A stretch of DNA of 64,000 nt, taken from NCBI RefSeq assembly GCF_007989085.1, contig NZ_BJVJ01000001.1, positions 1-64,000 of the forward strand, in the 5' to 3' direction. Position numbers and translations under genes: made by a program. How positions within the stretch are numbered: position 1 is the stretch's first letter; each line of letters opens with the position of its first letter. This DNA comes from Pseudonocardia sulfidoxydans NBRC 16205. GTDB lineage: Bacteria; Actinomycetota; Actinomycetes; Mycobacteriales; Pseudonocardiaceae. Positions 17,289-25,075 of the stretch are shown here, one piece after another. The notes beneath the pieces are model-generated. The model searched no databases, was not told the DNA's origin, and was given only the letters and a program-made list of their open reading frames with translations.

Positions 17289-18281
17289 ATGGCCGAGGAG
17301 CCCCAGGCCCGCATCGTCGAGGTCCTGCTGCGCGACGGGCTGCAGACGATGGTCTACGAGTCGGACTGGCACGTCCCGACGACCGAGGAGAAGCTCGAGC
17401 TCATCGAGATGCTCGCCGACGCGGGCATCCCCGAGCTGGAGGTCACCGGGTTCGTCCACCCGAAGGTCATCCCCATGCTGGCCGACGCGAGCGAGGTCGT
17501 GCAGCGGCTGCCCGACCGTCCCGGCACGGTCTACCGCGCGCTGGTGCCCAACCTGCGCGGCGCCCAGCGTGCCATCGCGGCGGGCTGCACCAAGCTGTCG
17601 GCGCTGATCGTCGCGAGCGAGACGTACAACAAGAAGAACTCGAACATGACGCTCGCCGAGAACGTCGAGCAGATCCGCCAGATCACCGAGCTGGCGAAGT
17701 CCGAGAAGGACGTCGTGGTCAACGTCAGCATGGGCTGCTGCTTCCTGTGCCCCTACGAGGGCGAGCAGTCCGAGGAGCACATCCTCGGCCTGATCGAGAC
17801 GTTCGTCGGCTTCGGGATCACCGAGGTGAGCATCGCCGACAGCATCGGGATGGCGAACCCGCGGATGGTCGGCAAGCGGGTCAAGGCGATCACGTCGCGC
17901 TGGCCGGAGCTGACGCTGGGCATGCACATGCACGACCGGACGGGCATGGCGCTGGCCAACATCGTGGCCGCGTTCGACAACGGTGCCACCCTGTTCGAGA
18001 CGTGCGCGGGCGGCTACGGCGGCGGCATCTCGATGCCGGTGTCGGTGCTGGGCATGGGCAACGTGCCGACCGAGGACGTCGTCAACATGTTCGACGAGAT
18101 GGGCATCCCGACCGGGGTGGACCTGGGCGCAGTGCGCAAGGCGGCCGAGCGGACCGCCGAGATCATCGGCCTGCCCACCTACGGCCGGGTGTCGAAGTAC
18201 GGCACCTACCAGGAGTTCCACGAGCTGGCCCTGCAGCACATCGACGCGCCGGCCCGCGGGAACTCGGCCCTGCAGAAGTAG
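17289..18281 (+). CDS. HMG-CoA lyase-like DRE-TIM metallolyase
   Basis: Encodes 330 aa. HMG-CoA lyase relatives cleave 3-hydroxy-3-methylacyl-CoA esters by retro-aldol chemistry on a divalent metal. The N-terminal signature LLRDGLQTMVYE gives the arginine and metal-binding aspartate (15-16), ADSIGMANP follows, and MHMHDRTGMA supplies the HxH metal ligands near 217. In true HMG-CoA lyases the loop near 245 is GGCPY with a catalytic Cys; here it is GGYGGGIS, so that Cys is absent, although GNVPTEDVV after it is normal. The reaction is therefore probably a related lyase or condensation. ATG follows GAGAGG. It faces the aldo/keto reductase gene with only 4 bp between stops. Confidence 0.8.
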   Translation: MAEEPQARIVEVLLRDGLQTMVYESDWHVPTTEEKLELIEMLADAGIPELEVTGFVHPKVIPMLADASEVVQRLPDRPGTVYRALVPNLRGAQRAIAAGCTKLSALIVASETYNKKNSNMTLAENVEQIRQITELAKSEKDVVVNVSMGCCFLCPYEGEQSEEHILGLIETFVGFGITEVSIADSIGMANPRMVGKRVKAITSRWPELTLGMHMHDRTGMALANIVAAFDNGATLFETCAGGYGGGISMPVSVLGMGNVPTEDVVNMFDEMGIPTGVDLGAVRKAAERTAEIIGLPTYGRVSKYGTYQEFHELALQHIDAPARGNSALQK

Positions 18282-18285
18282 GAGC

Positions 18286-19296
18286 TCACTGGATCGCGTC
18301 GCCGGTCCGGAACCGCGCGGTCAGGGCGTCGAGCTCGGCGAGCAACGACTCGTCGAGCTCGACGTCCGCCGCCGCGGCGGCGAGGTCGAGCTGGTCGGGG
18401 CGGGTCGCGCCGAGGATCACCGACGTCACGCCGGGCCGCGACCGCAGCCACGCCGTCGCCAGCACGGGCATCGTCAGGCCCGCGGCGTCGGCCAGCTCCC
18501 GGATGCGGGCCACGGCGTCGAACGCGTCGTCGTGCCAGTACCGGCCGCGGTAGAGCGCGCCCGCGCCGGCGTCGGTGAACCGGGTGCCGTCGGCGGTGCC
18601 GCCCTCGCGACGGTGCTTGCCGGTGAGCATCCCGCCCGCCAGGGCGTTGTAGGCCAGCACTCCCAGCCCGTCCTCGCGGCACAGCGGGAACAGCTCGCGC
18701 TCGTGCTCGCGGAACAGCAGGTTGTACCGCGCCTGCACCGACGCGAACGCCGCCCAGCCGTGCAGGGCACTGCGCCCGAGGGCGCGAGCCACCTGGTAGG
18801 CGAGGAAGTTCGAGCACGCGACGTAGCGGACCTTCCCCGCGGTGACGAGGTCGTCGAGGGCGTGCAGGGTCTCCTCGATCGGCGTCGCCGGGTCGGGGCG
18901 GTGCAGCTGGTAGAGGTCGATGCGGTCGGTGCGCAGCCGCCGCAACGACGCCTCCGCGGCCTCGACGACGTGTTTGCGCGACAGGCCGCCGTCCCACGGC
19001 CGCGGCCCGGTCCGCCCGTGCACCTTCGTGGCCAGCAGGAACCGGTCGCGCCGCCCGTCGGCGAGCCAGCTGCCGACGATCTCCTCCGTGACGCCGGCCC
19101 GGTCCCAGTCGCTGCCGATGGGGTACTTGTCGGCGGTGTCGAGGACGGCGATGCCGAGGTCGTCGGCTCGGTCGAGGATGGCGTGCGACTGCGTCTCGTC
19201 GCACTGGCCACCGAACGTCGCGGTGCCGAGGGTGAAGCGGGTGATCGGCAGTCCGGTGCGGCCCAGCAGGGCCCAGTCCCGGTCCACGACGGTCAT
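18286..19296 (-). CDS. aldo/keto reductase
   Basis: Encodes 336 aa, a TIM-barrel NADPH-dependent carbonyl reductase. The catalytic tetrad is visible: Asp and Tyr in LDTADKYPIGSDW, Lys in LATKVHG and His in LYQLHRPDP. The NADP-binding C-terminal part is VTSVILGATRPDQLD. ATG at 19296 is preceded by GGAGGAG and overlaps the MFS stop (ATGA). It is the last gene of a minus-strand unit that begins with the ABC transporter at 24422. The substrate is probably an aldehyde or ketone derived from the imported compound; this is inferred from position. Confidence 0.87.
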   Translation of the reverse strand: MTVVDRDWALLGRTGLPITRFTLGTATFGGQCDETQSHAILDRADDLGIAVLDTADKYPIGSDWDRAGVTEEIVGSWLADGRRDRFLLATKVHGRTGPRPWDGGLSRKHVVEAAEASLRRLRTDRIDLYQLHRPDPATPIEETLHALDDLVTAGKVRYVACSNFLAYQVARALGRSALHGWAAFASVQARYNLLFREHERELFPLCREDGLGVLAYNALAGGMLTGKHRREGGTADGTRFTDAGAGALYRGRYWHDDAFDAVARIRELADAAGLTMPVLATAWLRSRPGVTSVILGATRPDQLDLAAAAADVELDESLLAELDALTARFRTGDAIQ

Positions 19297-20483
19297 GTCT
19301 CCTCCGAAGGTTCGAGCGCGGCGACAGGCGCGGCGCGCGAGGCCGCGACGATCCCCGCACCGGCGAGGTTCAGCGCGGCACACACGACCCAGCCCCAGGA
19401 CCAGTGGCCGGCCAGCGACACGACGAACCCGATCAGCAACGGGCACGCGACGGCACCCAGGTTGATCAGCGTCAGCGACGCGCCGGTGGTGGTGCCGACC
19501 TCGCCCGGTTCGGCGGCCTCGGCGATCGCGGCGACGTAGACGCCGTTCCAGCCGACCGCGCACAGCCCGACGACGAGCAGGGCCACCGGCAGCAGGCCGG
19601 CGGGCACCACCCAGAGCAGGGTCACGGCGACTGCGCCCAGCGCCGACACCACCTGCAGGTGGCGCAGCCGCAGCTCGGGGTGCAGGTCGGAGAACCAGCC
19701 CCACAGCGGGCGCCCGCACACCCCGCCCGCCAGCAGCAACGCCACCCCGAAGCCGGACTCCGCGACCGACAGGCCGCGGTCGGCGACGAGGTAGACGGTG
19801 GTGAACGCGAAGATGCTCACCTGCGCGCCCGCCATCACGAACCCGTAGCCGTAGCCGTGGGGCAGGCGCATCCGCAGGTCGGGACGCAGCAGCGCCGCAC
19901 CCGATCCTGCCGTCGACGACCGCACCCGGCCGCGCGCCGCGATGAGCAGGCCGGCGAGCGCGCACGTCGCGAGCGGGACGACGGCGGCCCACCGCCAGCC
20001 GTGCACCGAGCCCAGGGCGGGGAGCACCGCGCCGGCGAGGATGCCGCCGAGCGGCACGCCCGCCTGTTTGACGCTCATGACGAGCCCGCGGCGTTGCGCG
20101 CGGCCGGGGTTGGCGAGGACGTTCGTCGGCGGGTTGACGATGCCGTAGCCGAGTCCCGCGACCGCGATCCCGGCGTAGAACGCGACGGCGGCGGGTGCGG
20201 TCGCGACGACGGCGACCCCCGCGGCCAGGACGAGCAGTCCCGTCGCGAGGACGACGGCGGGGCCGAACCGGTCGGTGGCCCGCCCGGCGGGACGCGCGGT
20301 GAGCATGGCGCCGAGGTAGGCGACCGACGCGATCGCGCCGACGCCCACCTCGGACAGGCCGAGGTCGGCCTGGATCAGTGGTGCGTTGGCCGAGGCGCCG
20401 ACGACCGCGAAGCCGCCGGCCGCCAGGGCCAGTACCGAGAGTGCGACACCCTCACGGAGGGCGAAGGGTGGGCGTACCGGCAC
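19293..20483 (-). CDS. MFS transporter
   Basis: Encodes 396 aa with about 12 membrane segments. ARPAGRATDRFGPAVVLATG is the conserved loop 2-3 (D-R-x-G type), and RRGLVMSVKQAGVPLGGILAG matches the motif of the MFS protein at 15914, so the two belong to one subfamily. GTG at 20483 lies 4 nt after the ABC permease stop, and its own stop overlaps the aldo/keto reductase start. An operon that encodes both an ABC importer and an MFS carrier may import one compound and export or exchange another. The direction is not deducible. Confidence 0.83.
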   Translation of the reverse strand: MPVRPPFALREGVALSVLALAAGGFAVVGASANAPLIQADLGLSEVGVGAIASVAYLGAMLTARPAGRATDRFGPAVVLATGLLVLAAGVAVVATAPAAVAFYAGIAVAGLGYGIVNPPTNVLANPGRAQRRGLVMSVKQAGVPLGGILAGAVLPALGSVHGWRWAAVVPLATCALAGLLIAARGRVRSSTAGSGAALLRPDLRMRLPHGYGYGFVMAGAQVSIFAFTTVYLVADRGLSVAESGFGVALLLAGGVCGRPLWGWFSDLHPELRLRHLQVVSALGAVAVTLLWVVPAGLLPVALLVVGLCAVGWNGVYVAAIAEAAEPGEVGTTTGASLTLINLGAVACPLLIGFVVSLAGHWSWGWVVCAALNLAGAGIVAASRAAPVAALEPSEET

Positions 20484-20487
20484 CTCG

Positions 20488-21546
20488 TCAGACGCCGCGC
20501 TTCATCCGGCGGCGCCGGATGATCTGCGAGAACGACACGGCGAGGATGAGCGCGCCACCGTAGAAGATGTTCTGCACGAACGACTGCAGGCCCAGCAGCT
20601 GCAGACCCGTGATGCCGGTGACGAGGAAGTACACCGCGATCACCGTGCCCCACGGGTTGAACCGGCCGGGCTTGATCGTCGTCGATCCGAGGAACGCCGC
20701 CGCGAACGCCGGCAGCAGCAGGTCCAGACCGGTGGTCGGGCCCGCGGAGCCGGAGGTGCCCGCGATGAGCACGCCGCCCAGCGCGGCGACGAACGCCGAC
20801 GTGACCAGCGCGCCGATGCGCAGCGTCGACACCCGCATGCCCGAGAGCCGGGCGACCTCGCGGTTGCGGCCGACGACGAGCAACCGCTGGCCGAGCGGGG
20901 TGAACGCGAACACGTACCAGAGGATCAGGGCGAAGATGATCGCGTAGTAGAACTCGAGCGGGATTCCGAACAGGCGGTAGGAGATCACGATGTCGATCAG
21001 GGTCTGGTCGACGCCGGTGATGGTGTTCGCGCCGCTGATCCACAGCGCCACACCGGCCAGCAGCGTGCTCATGCCGAGGGTGACGATGAGGCTGTCGATG
21101 CCGAGCAGCACCGTCAGCGCCCCGTTGACCAACCCGACGACGATGCCCGCGATCAGCGCGACGAGGATCGCCGCCCAGATGCTCCACCCGTGTTGGGCGT
21201 TGAGGATCGCGATGATCAGCGCCGACATGCCGACGACGGCGCCGATCGACAGGTCGAAGTCGCCCGCGATGAGCGGCACGATCAGGCCCAGGGTCACCAC
21301 GACGAGCACGGCCTGCGAGGCCAGGATCGACGCGGCGTTGGCCGAGGTGAAGAACGTGTCGGTCTCGACGATGCTGAAGACGATGATCACGGCGAGCCAC
21401 GTGAGCGGCAGCGCCATCGCCTCGAGCCGGCCCGTGGGCCGGCGCCGGGCCGCCTTCTCGGCGGGGTCGGCCGCCGTGCCGGCGGCGGTGTCGGTGGACG
21501 GCCCCGCCGCCTCGGGGGTCTCGACGTCCTTGCGCACGGTCGTCAT
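20488..21546 (-). CDS. RbsC-like sugar ABC transporter permease
   Basis: Encodes 352 aa from ATG 21546, which has GGAGAGAGG in front; an ATG at 21570 overlapping the ATPase stop is an alternative. The N-terminal 40 residues are polar and cytoplasmic. About ten hydrophobic helices follow, with the family motifs GDFDLSIGAVVGMSA and NGALTVLLGIDSLIVTLGM. Also present are VVGRNREVARLSGMRV and GRFNPWGTVIAVYFL. It forms the membrane channel for the binding protein at 23244 and the ATPase at 21567. The ribose-type permease family also carries non-sugar compounds, and the island suggests a cyclic amide or its products. Confidence 0.88.
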   Translation of the reverse strand: MTTVRKDVETPEAAGPSTDTAAGTAADPAEKAARRRPTGRLEAMALPLTWLAVIIVFSIVETDTFFTSANAASILASQAVLVVVTLGLIVPLIAGDFDLSIGAVVGMSALIIAILNAQHGWSIWAAILVALIAGIVVGLVNGALTVLLGIDSLIVTLGMSTLLAGVALWISGANTITGVDQTLIDIVISYRLFGIPLEFYYAIIFALILWYVFAFTPLGQRLLVVGRNREVARLSGMRVSTLRIGALVTSAFVAALGGVLIAGTSGSAGPTTGLDLLLPAFAAAFLGSTTIKPGRFNPWGTVIAVYFLVTGITGLQLLGLQSFVQNIFYGGALILAVSFSQIIRRRRMKRGV

Positions 21547-21566
21547 GTCGGCGCCTCTCTCCTCGT

Positions 21567-23132
21567 TCATGGGGCCGGGACGGGTGCCGACGCCTGTCCG
21601 TGGCACAGGTCGGCGATGCGGGCCTTGGTGATGTCGTCGCCCGTCACGAAGGTGACGAGCCGGCCGCGCACGAAGATGCCGACGCGGTCGCAGATGGTCT
21701 CGAGCTGCTCGTACTCGGAGCTGGCGCAGATCGTCGCGCCGGTGGCGGTGCTGCCCCGGATCATGTCGAAGATCTGTTGGCGCGCACCGACGTCGACGCC
21801 CTGGGTCGGTTCGTGCAGCAGCAGCACCTTCGGCTGAATCTGCTGCCACTTGGCCATCAGGGCCTTCTGCTGGTTGCCGCCGGAGAACGACCCGTACTCC
21901 AGGTCCGGCAGGGCCGGCCTGACGTCGAACTCGGTGACGAGCTGGCGGACGTTGTCGCGCATCGTCCCGTGCCGCAGCCGCCAGCCGCGGAAGTACCGGT
22001 CGAGCACCGTCAGGTTCATGTTCTCGCCGAGGGAGAGGGTGCCGACGCTGCCGGCGTTCTTGCGGTCCCCGGGGACGAGCGCCATGCCCAGCGACATGGC
22101 GCGCCGCGGCGTCAGGTTCGCGATGTCGACCGTGCGGTCGCCCGCGCTGATCGCGCCGGTGGCACCGGGTGAGGCGCCGAACAGCGAGTACACGACCTCC
22201 TCGTACCCGGAGCCGACGAGCCCCGCGAAGCCGAGCACCTCGCCCTCGTGCAGGTCGAACGAGACGTCCTGCAGCGGGCCGTGGGACAGCCCCCGCACCG
22301 ACAGCACCACGTCGCGGCCGGTTGCCGTGGTGGCCGAGGTCTCGTGCGGATGCTCGGCGAGCTCACGGCCGATGATCATCGTGACCAGCTCGCGGCCGGA
22401 GGTCTCACTGGTGACGGCGCTGCCGGAGGTGTGGCCGTCGCGCAGGACGGTGACGCGGTCGGTGATCTCGCGGACCTCGTCGAGGTCGTGGGAGACGAAC
22501 AGGACGCTCGACCCGTCGGAGGTGATGCGCTTGACCAGCGAGAACAGCTGGCCGACCTCCTGCTTGGGCAGGAAGACCGTCGGCTCGTCGAGGACGAGCA
22601 TGTTCGCCCCGGCGTCGCCGGAGGCGGCGGCACCGTCGCGGATGCTCTCCACGGCACGCACGATCGCGAGCATCGCCCGGTCGACGGGACGGATCCGCTC
22701 GACGGTGGCGTCGGGGTCGATGTCGACGTCGTAGCGGGCGAACATCTTCGCGGCGCGTTCGCGGGCGGCACGCCAGGAGTAGGCGGCCTTCCGGGACGCG
22801 GCGATCTCGCCCAGCATCAGGTTCTCGGTGACCGACAGCGACGGCACGAGTCCCAGGTCCTGGTGGACGAACTCGAAACCGAGGCTGCGGTGCTGGCCCG
22901 GCAGCAGCGGGAGCGGCACGTCGCGGCCGGCGACCTCGAGGGTGCCCCCGTCCGGGGTGTGGAACCCGGACAGGACCTTGATCAGGGTCGACTTGCCCGA
23001 CCCGTTCTCCCCCAGCAGCCCGTGCACCTCACCCGGCATGATCGTGAGGTCGACGCCGTCGAGGGCACGCTGGCCACCGAAGATCTTGGTGAGCCCACGG
23101 ATCCGGACGAGCGGGGTCGTCGGGTTCGTCAT
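21567..23132 (-). CDS. RbsA/MglA-like double ABC ATPase, divergent first domain
   Basis: Encodes 521 aa with two nucleotide-binding domains. The first has a normal P-loop GENGSGKST (41-49) and LVLDEPT, but Walker B is followed by VFLPKQ. In place of the usual LSVAQ-type signature is IRPVDRAMLAIVRAV, and about a dozen extra residues follow. The second has the family's degenerate P-loop GLVGSGYEE, a clear SFSGGNQQK signature and [18 protein letters not shown] follows GAGGAGG. The same deviations occur in the paralogue at 32926, so they mark a subfamily rather than decay. Confidence 0.88.
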   Translation of the reverse strand: MTNPTTPLVRIRGLTKIFGGQRALDGVDLTIMPGEVHGLLGENGSGKSTLIKVLSGFHTPDGGTLEVAGRDVPLPLLPGQHRSLGFEFVHQDLGLVPSLSVTENLMLGEIAASRKAAYSWRAARERAAKMFARYDVDIDPDATVERIRPVDRAMLAIVRAVESIRDGAAASGDAGANMLVLDEPTVFLPKQEVGQLFSLVKRITSDGSSVLFVSHDLDEVREITDRVTVLRDGHTSGSAVTSETSGRELVTMIIGRELAEHPHETSATTATGRDVVLSVRGLSHGPLQDVSFDLHEGEVLGFAGLVGSGYEEVVYSLFGASPGATGAISAGDRTVDIANLTPRRAMSLGMALVPGDRKNAGSVGTLSLGENMNLTVLDRYFRGWRLRHGTMRDNVRQLVTEFDVRPALPDLEYGSFSGGNQQKALMAKWQQIQPKVLLLHEPTQGVDVGARQQIFDMIRGSTATGATICASSEYEQLETICDRVGIFVRGRLVTFVTGDDITKARIADLCHGQASAPVPAP

Positions 23133-23180
23133 GTCTGTCCTCCTCGGCAGGCACGCGGTGGAAGGGGCTGATCACCCGAG

Positions 23181-23215
23181 TCCCGGACCGGCCGCGTGGG
23201 GCGGCCGGCCCGGGA
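23181..23215 (-). terminator. intra-operon hairpin between binding protein and ATPase genes
   Basis: A 15-bp GC-rich stem with one mismatch (arms 23181-23195 and 23201-23215) closes a 5-nt loop, inside the 111-bp gap after the binding-protein stop. Placed here it could cause partial termination or protect the upstream mRNA, giving more binding protein than ATPase and permease. The second ABC operon has no such gap. Confidence 0.6.
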
Positions 23216-23243
23216 TCGTCAGGGAGCGGTTTTCACGCGACGG

Positions 23244-24422
23244 TCAGGCGCCGCCCAGGCCCCACAGCTTGAGGAACCCGGAGGTGTAGGCGTTTCCGTA
23301 GCCCACGCCGGCCTCGGCCGGGGTGCCGGCCTCGGCGACGTTGGTCTTGTCCCAGATGCGGATCGGCGTGCGCTCCGCGACCGGCTGCTGGCCGAGCAGG
23401 ACCCGGAAGACCTGGTCCATCGTCGCGTAGCCGATACCGGGGGTGTCCTCGCCGACGTTCATGGCGACGAGGTCGCCGTTGGACTGGCGGATCGCGTCGA
23501 GCGCGTACGGCGACCCGTTGTAGCTCGTGATCTTGACCTGGCCGGTCTTGGCCAGCGTCTGCACCGCGGGGATCGCACCGGCGACCATGGCGTCGTAGAG
23601 CACGTAGACGTAGTTGACCTTCGGGTTGGACTGCAGGGCCGACTGCACGATGCCCTGGGTCTTGGTGTTCCAGTCCGCCACGGGGATGTTGATGACGGTG
23701 TTGGAGCAGCCGGAGCAGTTCGCGGCGAACTCGTCCTGCATCGCCTTGATGGTGCCGGGGCTGGGCAGGATGTCGCTGCCGCCGACGATCAGCACGTTCG
23801 CCGCACCGCCGGAGTCCTTGATCATCCAGGCGGCCGCAGCCCTGCCTGCCTCGTTGAACGGGGCGGTCACCGTGGCGGTGATGTCGGTGCAGCCCTCACA
23901 CGTGGGCACGGCCGGCATGTCGTTGTCGTGGAAGTGCATCACGATGACGGGGATGCCGGCGGCCTTCGCGGCCTGCAGCTGCGGCCCGAGCGCGCGGGGG
24001 TCGGGCGCGCCGTTGAGGACGATGATGTCCTGCTTGGACGCGATCGCCTGGTTGATGCCCTGGACCCACTGGGAGACCTGGGCCTGGTTGTCGAACTTCG
24101 TGTAGGTCATGCCCGCCTTCTCGGCCGCCTCCTTCATGGAGGCCGAGATGGACTGCACGAACGGGTTCGGGACCGACGGGATGTCGAAGATCTTCTTGCC
24201 CTTGAGGGGCGTGACGTCGATCGGCGGGCCGGGCGCGGTGAACGTCGACGGACCGCTGTACTTCGCGATCAGGTCGGTCACCGCCTGCGGCACGGCGGCC
24301 GCCGACGCGTTGGTGTCGGTCGACGTCGATGTGGACCCGCCCTTGGAGCAGGCGGCAAGTGCCACCACGGCGACGGCGGCGATTGCTCCTGCCACCCAGC
24401 GCCGGGCTCTACGTGTATACAT
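23244..24422 (-). CDS. ABC transporter substrate-binding lipoprotein, RbsB-like
   Basis: Encodes 392 aa. Basic residues (TRRARRW), a hydrophobic stretch and the lipobox ALAAC with Cys25 mark a lipoprotein anchored outside the membrane. A Ser/Thr-rich linker precedes a periplasmic-binding fold of the ribose type: KKIFDIPSVPNPFVQSI, GINQAIASKQDIIVLNG and VGYGNAYTSGFLKLWG. Two close cysteine pairs, CEGC and CSGC, are unusual for RbsB and may form disulfides or bind metal. ATG 24422 has AGAGGG upstream; the longer frame lacks support. A TGTATACA palindrome covers the start. It heads the unit binding protein-ATPase-permease-MFS-reductase. Confidence 0.87.
   Translation of the reverse strand: MYTRRARRWVAGAIAAVAVVALAACSKGGSTSTSTDTNASAAAVPQAVTDLIAKYSGPSTFTAPGPPIDVTPLKGKKIFDIPSVPNPFVQSISASMKEAAEKAGMTYTKFDNQAQVSQWVQGINQAIASKQDIIVLNGAPDPRALGPQLQAAKAAGIPVIVMHFHDNDMPAVPTCEGCTDITATVTAPFNEAGRAAAAWMIKDSGGAANVLIVGGSDILPSPGTIKAMQDEFAANCSGCSNTVINIPVADWNTKTQGIVQSALQSNPKVNYVYVLYDAMVAGAIPAVQTLAKTGQVKITSYNGSPYALDAIRQSNGDLVAMNVGEDTPGIGYATMDQVFRVLLGQQPVAERTPIRIWDKTNVAEAGTPAEAGVGYGNAYTSGFLKLWGLGGA
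24414..24421. promoter_or_regulatory. TGTATACA palindrome over the binding-protein start codon
   Basis: Perfect 8-bp palindrome of the GTATAC type, overlapping codons 1-3. It matches the candidate GntR site family, but it also encodes Met-Tyr-Thr and may be coincidental. Confidence 0.3.
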
Positions 24423-24739
24423 GTGCTGCCCTCTTCTCGGACCAGATTCAGTCCCCCGATCGGCCAATCGAAGCGGGTTTCTGCTCTTCAGTCAACAGAT
24501 CTGGCGACCGTTTTGTAACTGTTGAGTTTCGTAAGCAGGCGGTGACTGTGCCCGTTCGGTATGCAATCTGGAACCGCTACAGCGCGCAGCCACTCCACGT
24601 CCCGGCGTGGTTGCTCGGGCGCGCAGAGCCGTTCCGCGGGCGTCGCCGAACCGTCCGCAGGTGTCGGGATGTCGTCTCCGGCCGGTGCCACGACGGCGCC
24701 GTGACCGCGGGACCGCTCCTGCGCGGAGCGGCCGCCCGC
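24423..24739. other. intergenic leader of the ABC operon
   Basis: 317 bp without a convincing gene. The half near 24480-24560 is clearly less GC-rich than its surroundings and should hold the promoter for the binding-protein gene. Minus-strand TTGACT (24498-24493) is a -35 candidate. GGTATGCAATC (24558-24568) is a further variant of the shared operator. No -10 was found with certainty. Confidence 0.4.
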
Positions 24740-25000
24740 TCACACCCGGCCGGTCCCGGTGAACTCGGTGATGTCGTCGGGCGAGCTGCCCCGCCTGGGT
24801 CCGGAGCGGACCGCCGCCGCCATGACCACGGCCATGGCGCCGACCATCGTGAACATGCCGAACGCAGCGGCGCCGGCGGGCGTACGGGTCCTCGCCGGAC
24901 CCCGGCCGGGACCCGGCGAGCGCGAAGGCCCTGCCGCCGCGCACGAACCGGCGCCGTCGGACGACGGTCCTGGCCGGGGCGCGGTGGCCGAGCTGCTCAT
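24740..25000 (-). CDS. small single-pass membrane protein, function unknown
   Basis: Encodes 86 aa. The first 45 residues are rich in Ser, Pro, Gly and Arg. One hydrophobic helix, FGMFTMVGAMAVVMAAAV, is followed by a polar tail ending DDITEFTGTGRV. ATG at 25000 is preceded by GGAG at a suitable distance, and the gene lies 75 nt after the hydantoinase stop on the same strand, so it is probably the last cistron of that unit. I do not recognise a family. It may be an accessory to a transporter or a membrane anchor; if the true start is internal, the protein would be about 45 aa. Confidence 0.4.
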   Translation of the reverse strand: MSSSATAPRPGPSSDGAGSCAAAGPSRSPGPGRGPARTRTPAGAAAFGMFTMVGAMAVVMAAAVRSGPRRGSSPDDITEFTGTGRV

Positions 25001-25075
25001 GTCGGACTCCGAACGGTGTCGCGTGCGCGTGTCGGGCGTGCCTTCCTGCGGACGAGCTGGACGGTGGAACGAACG

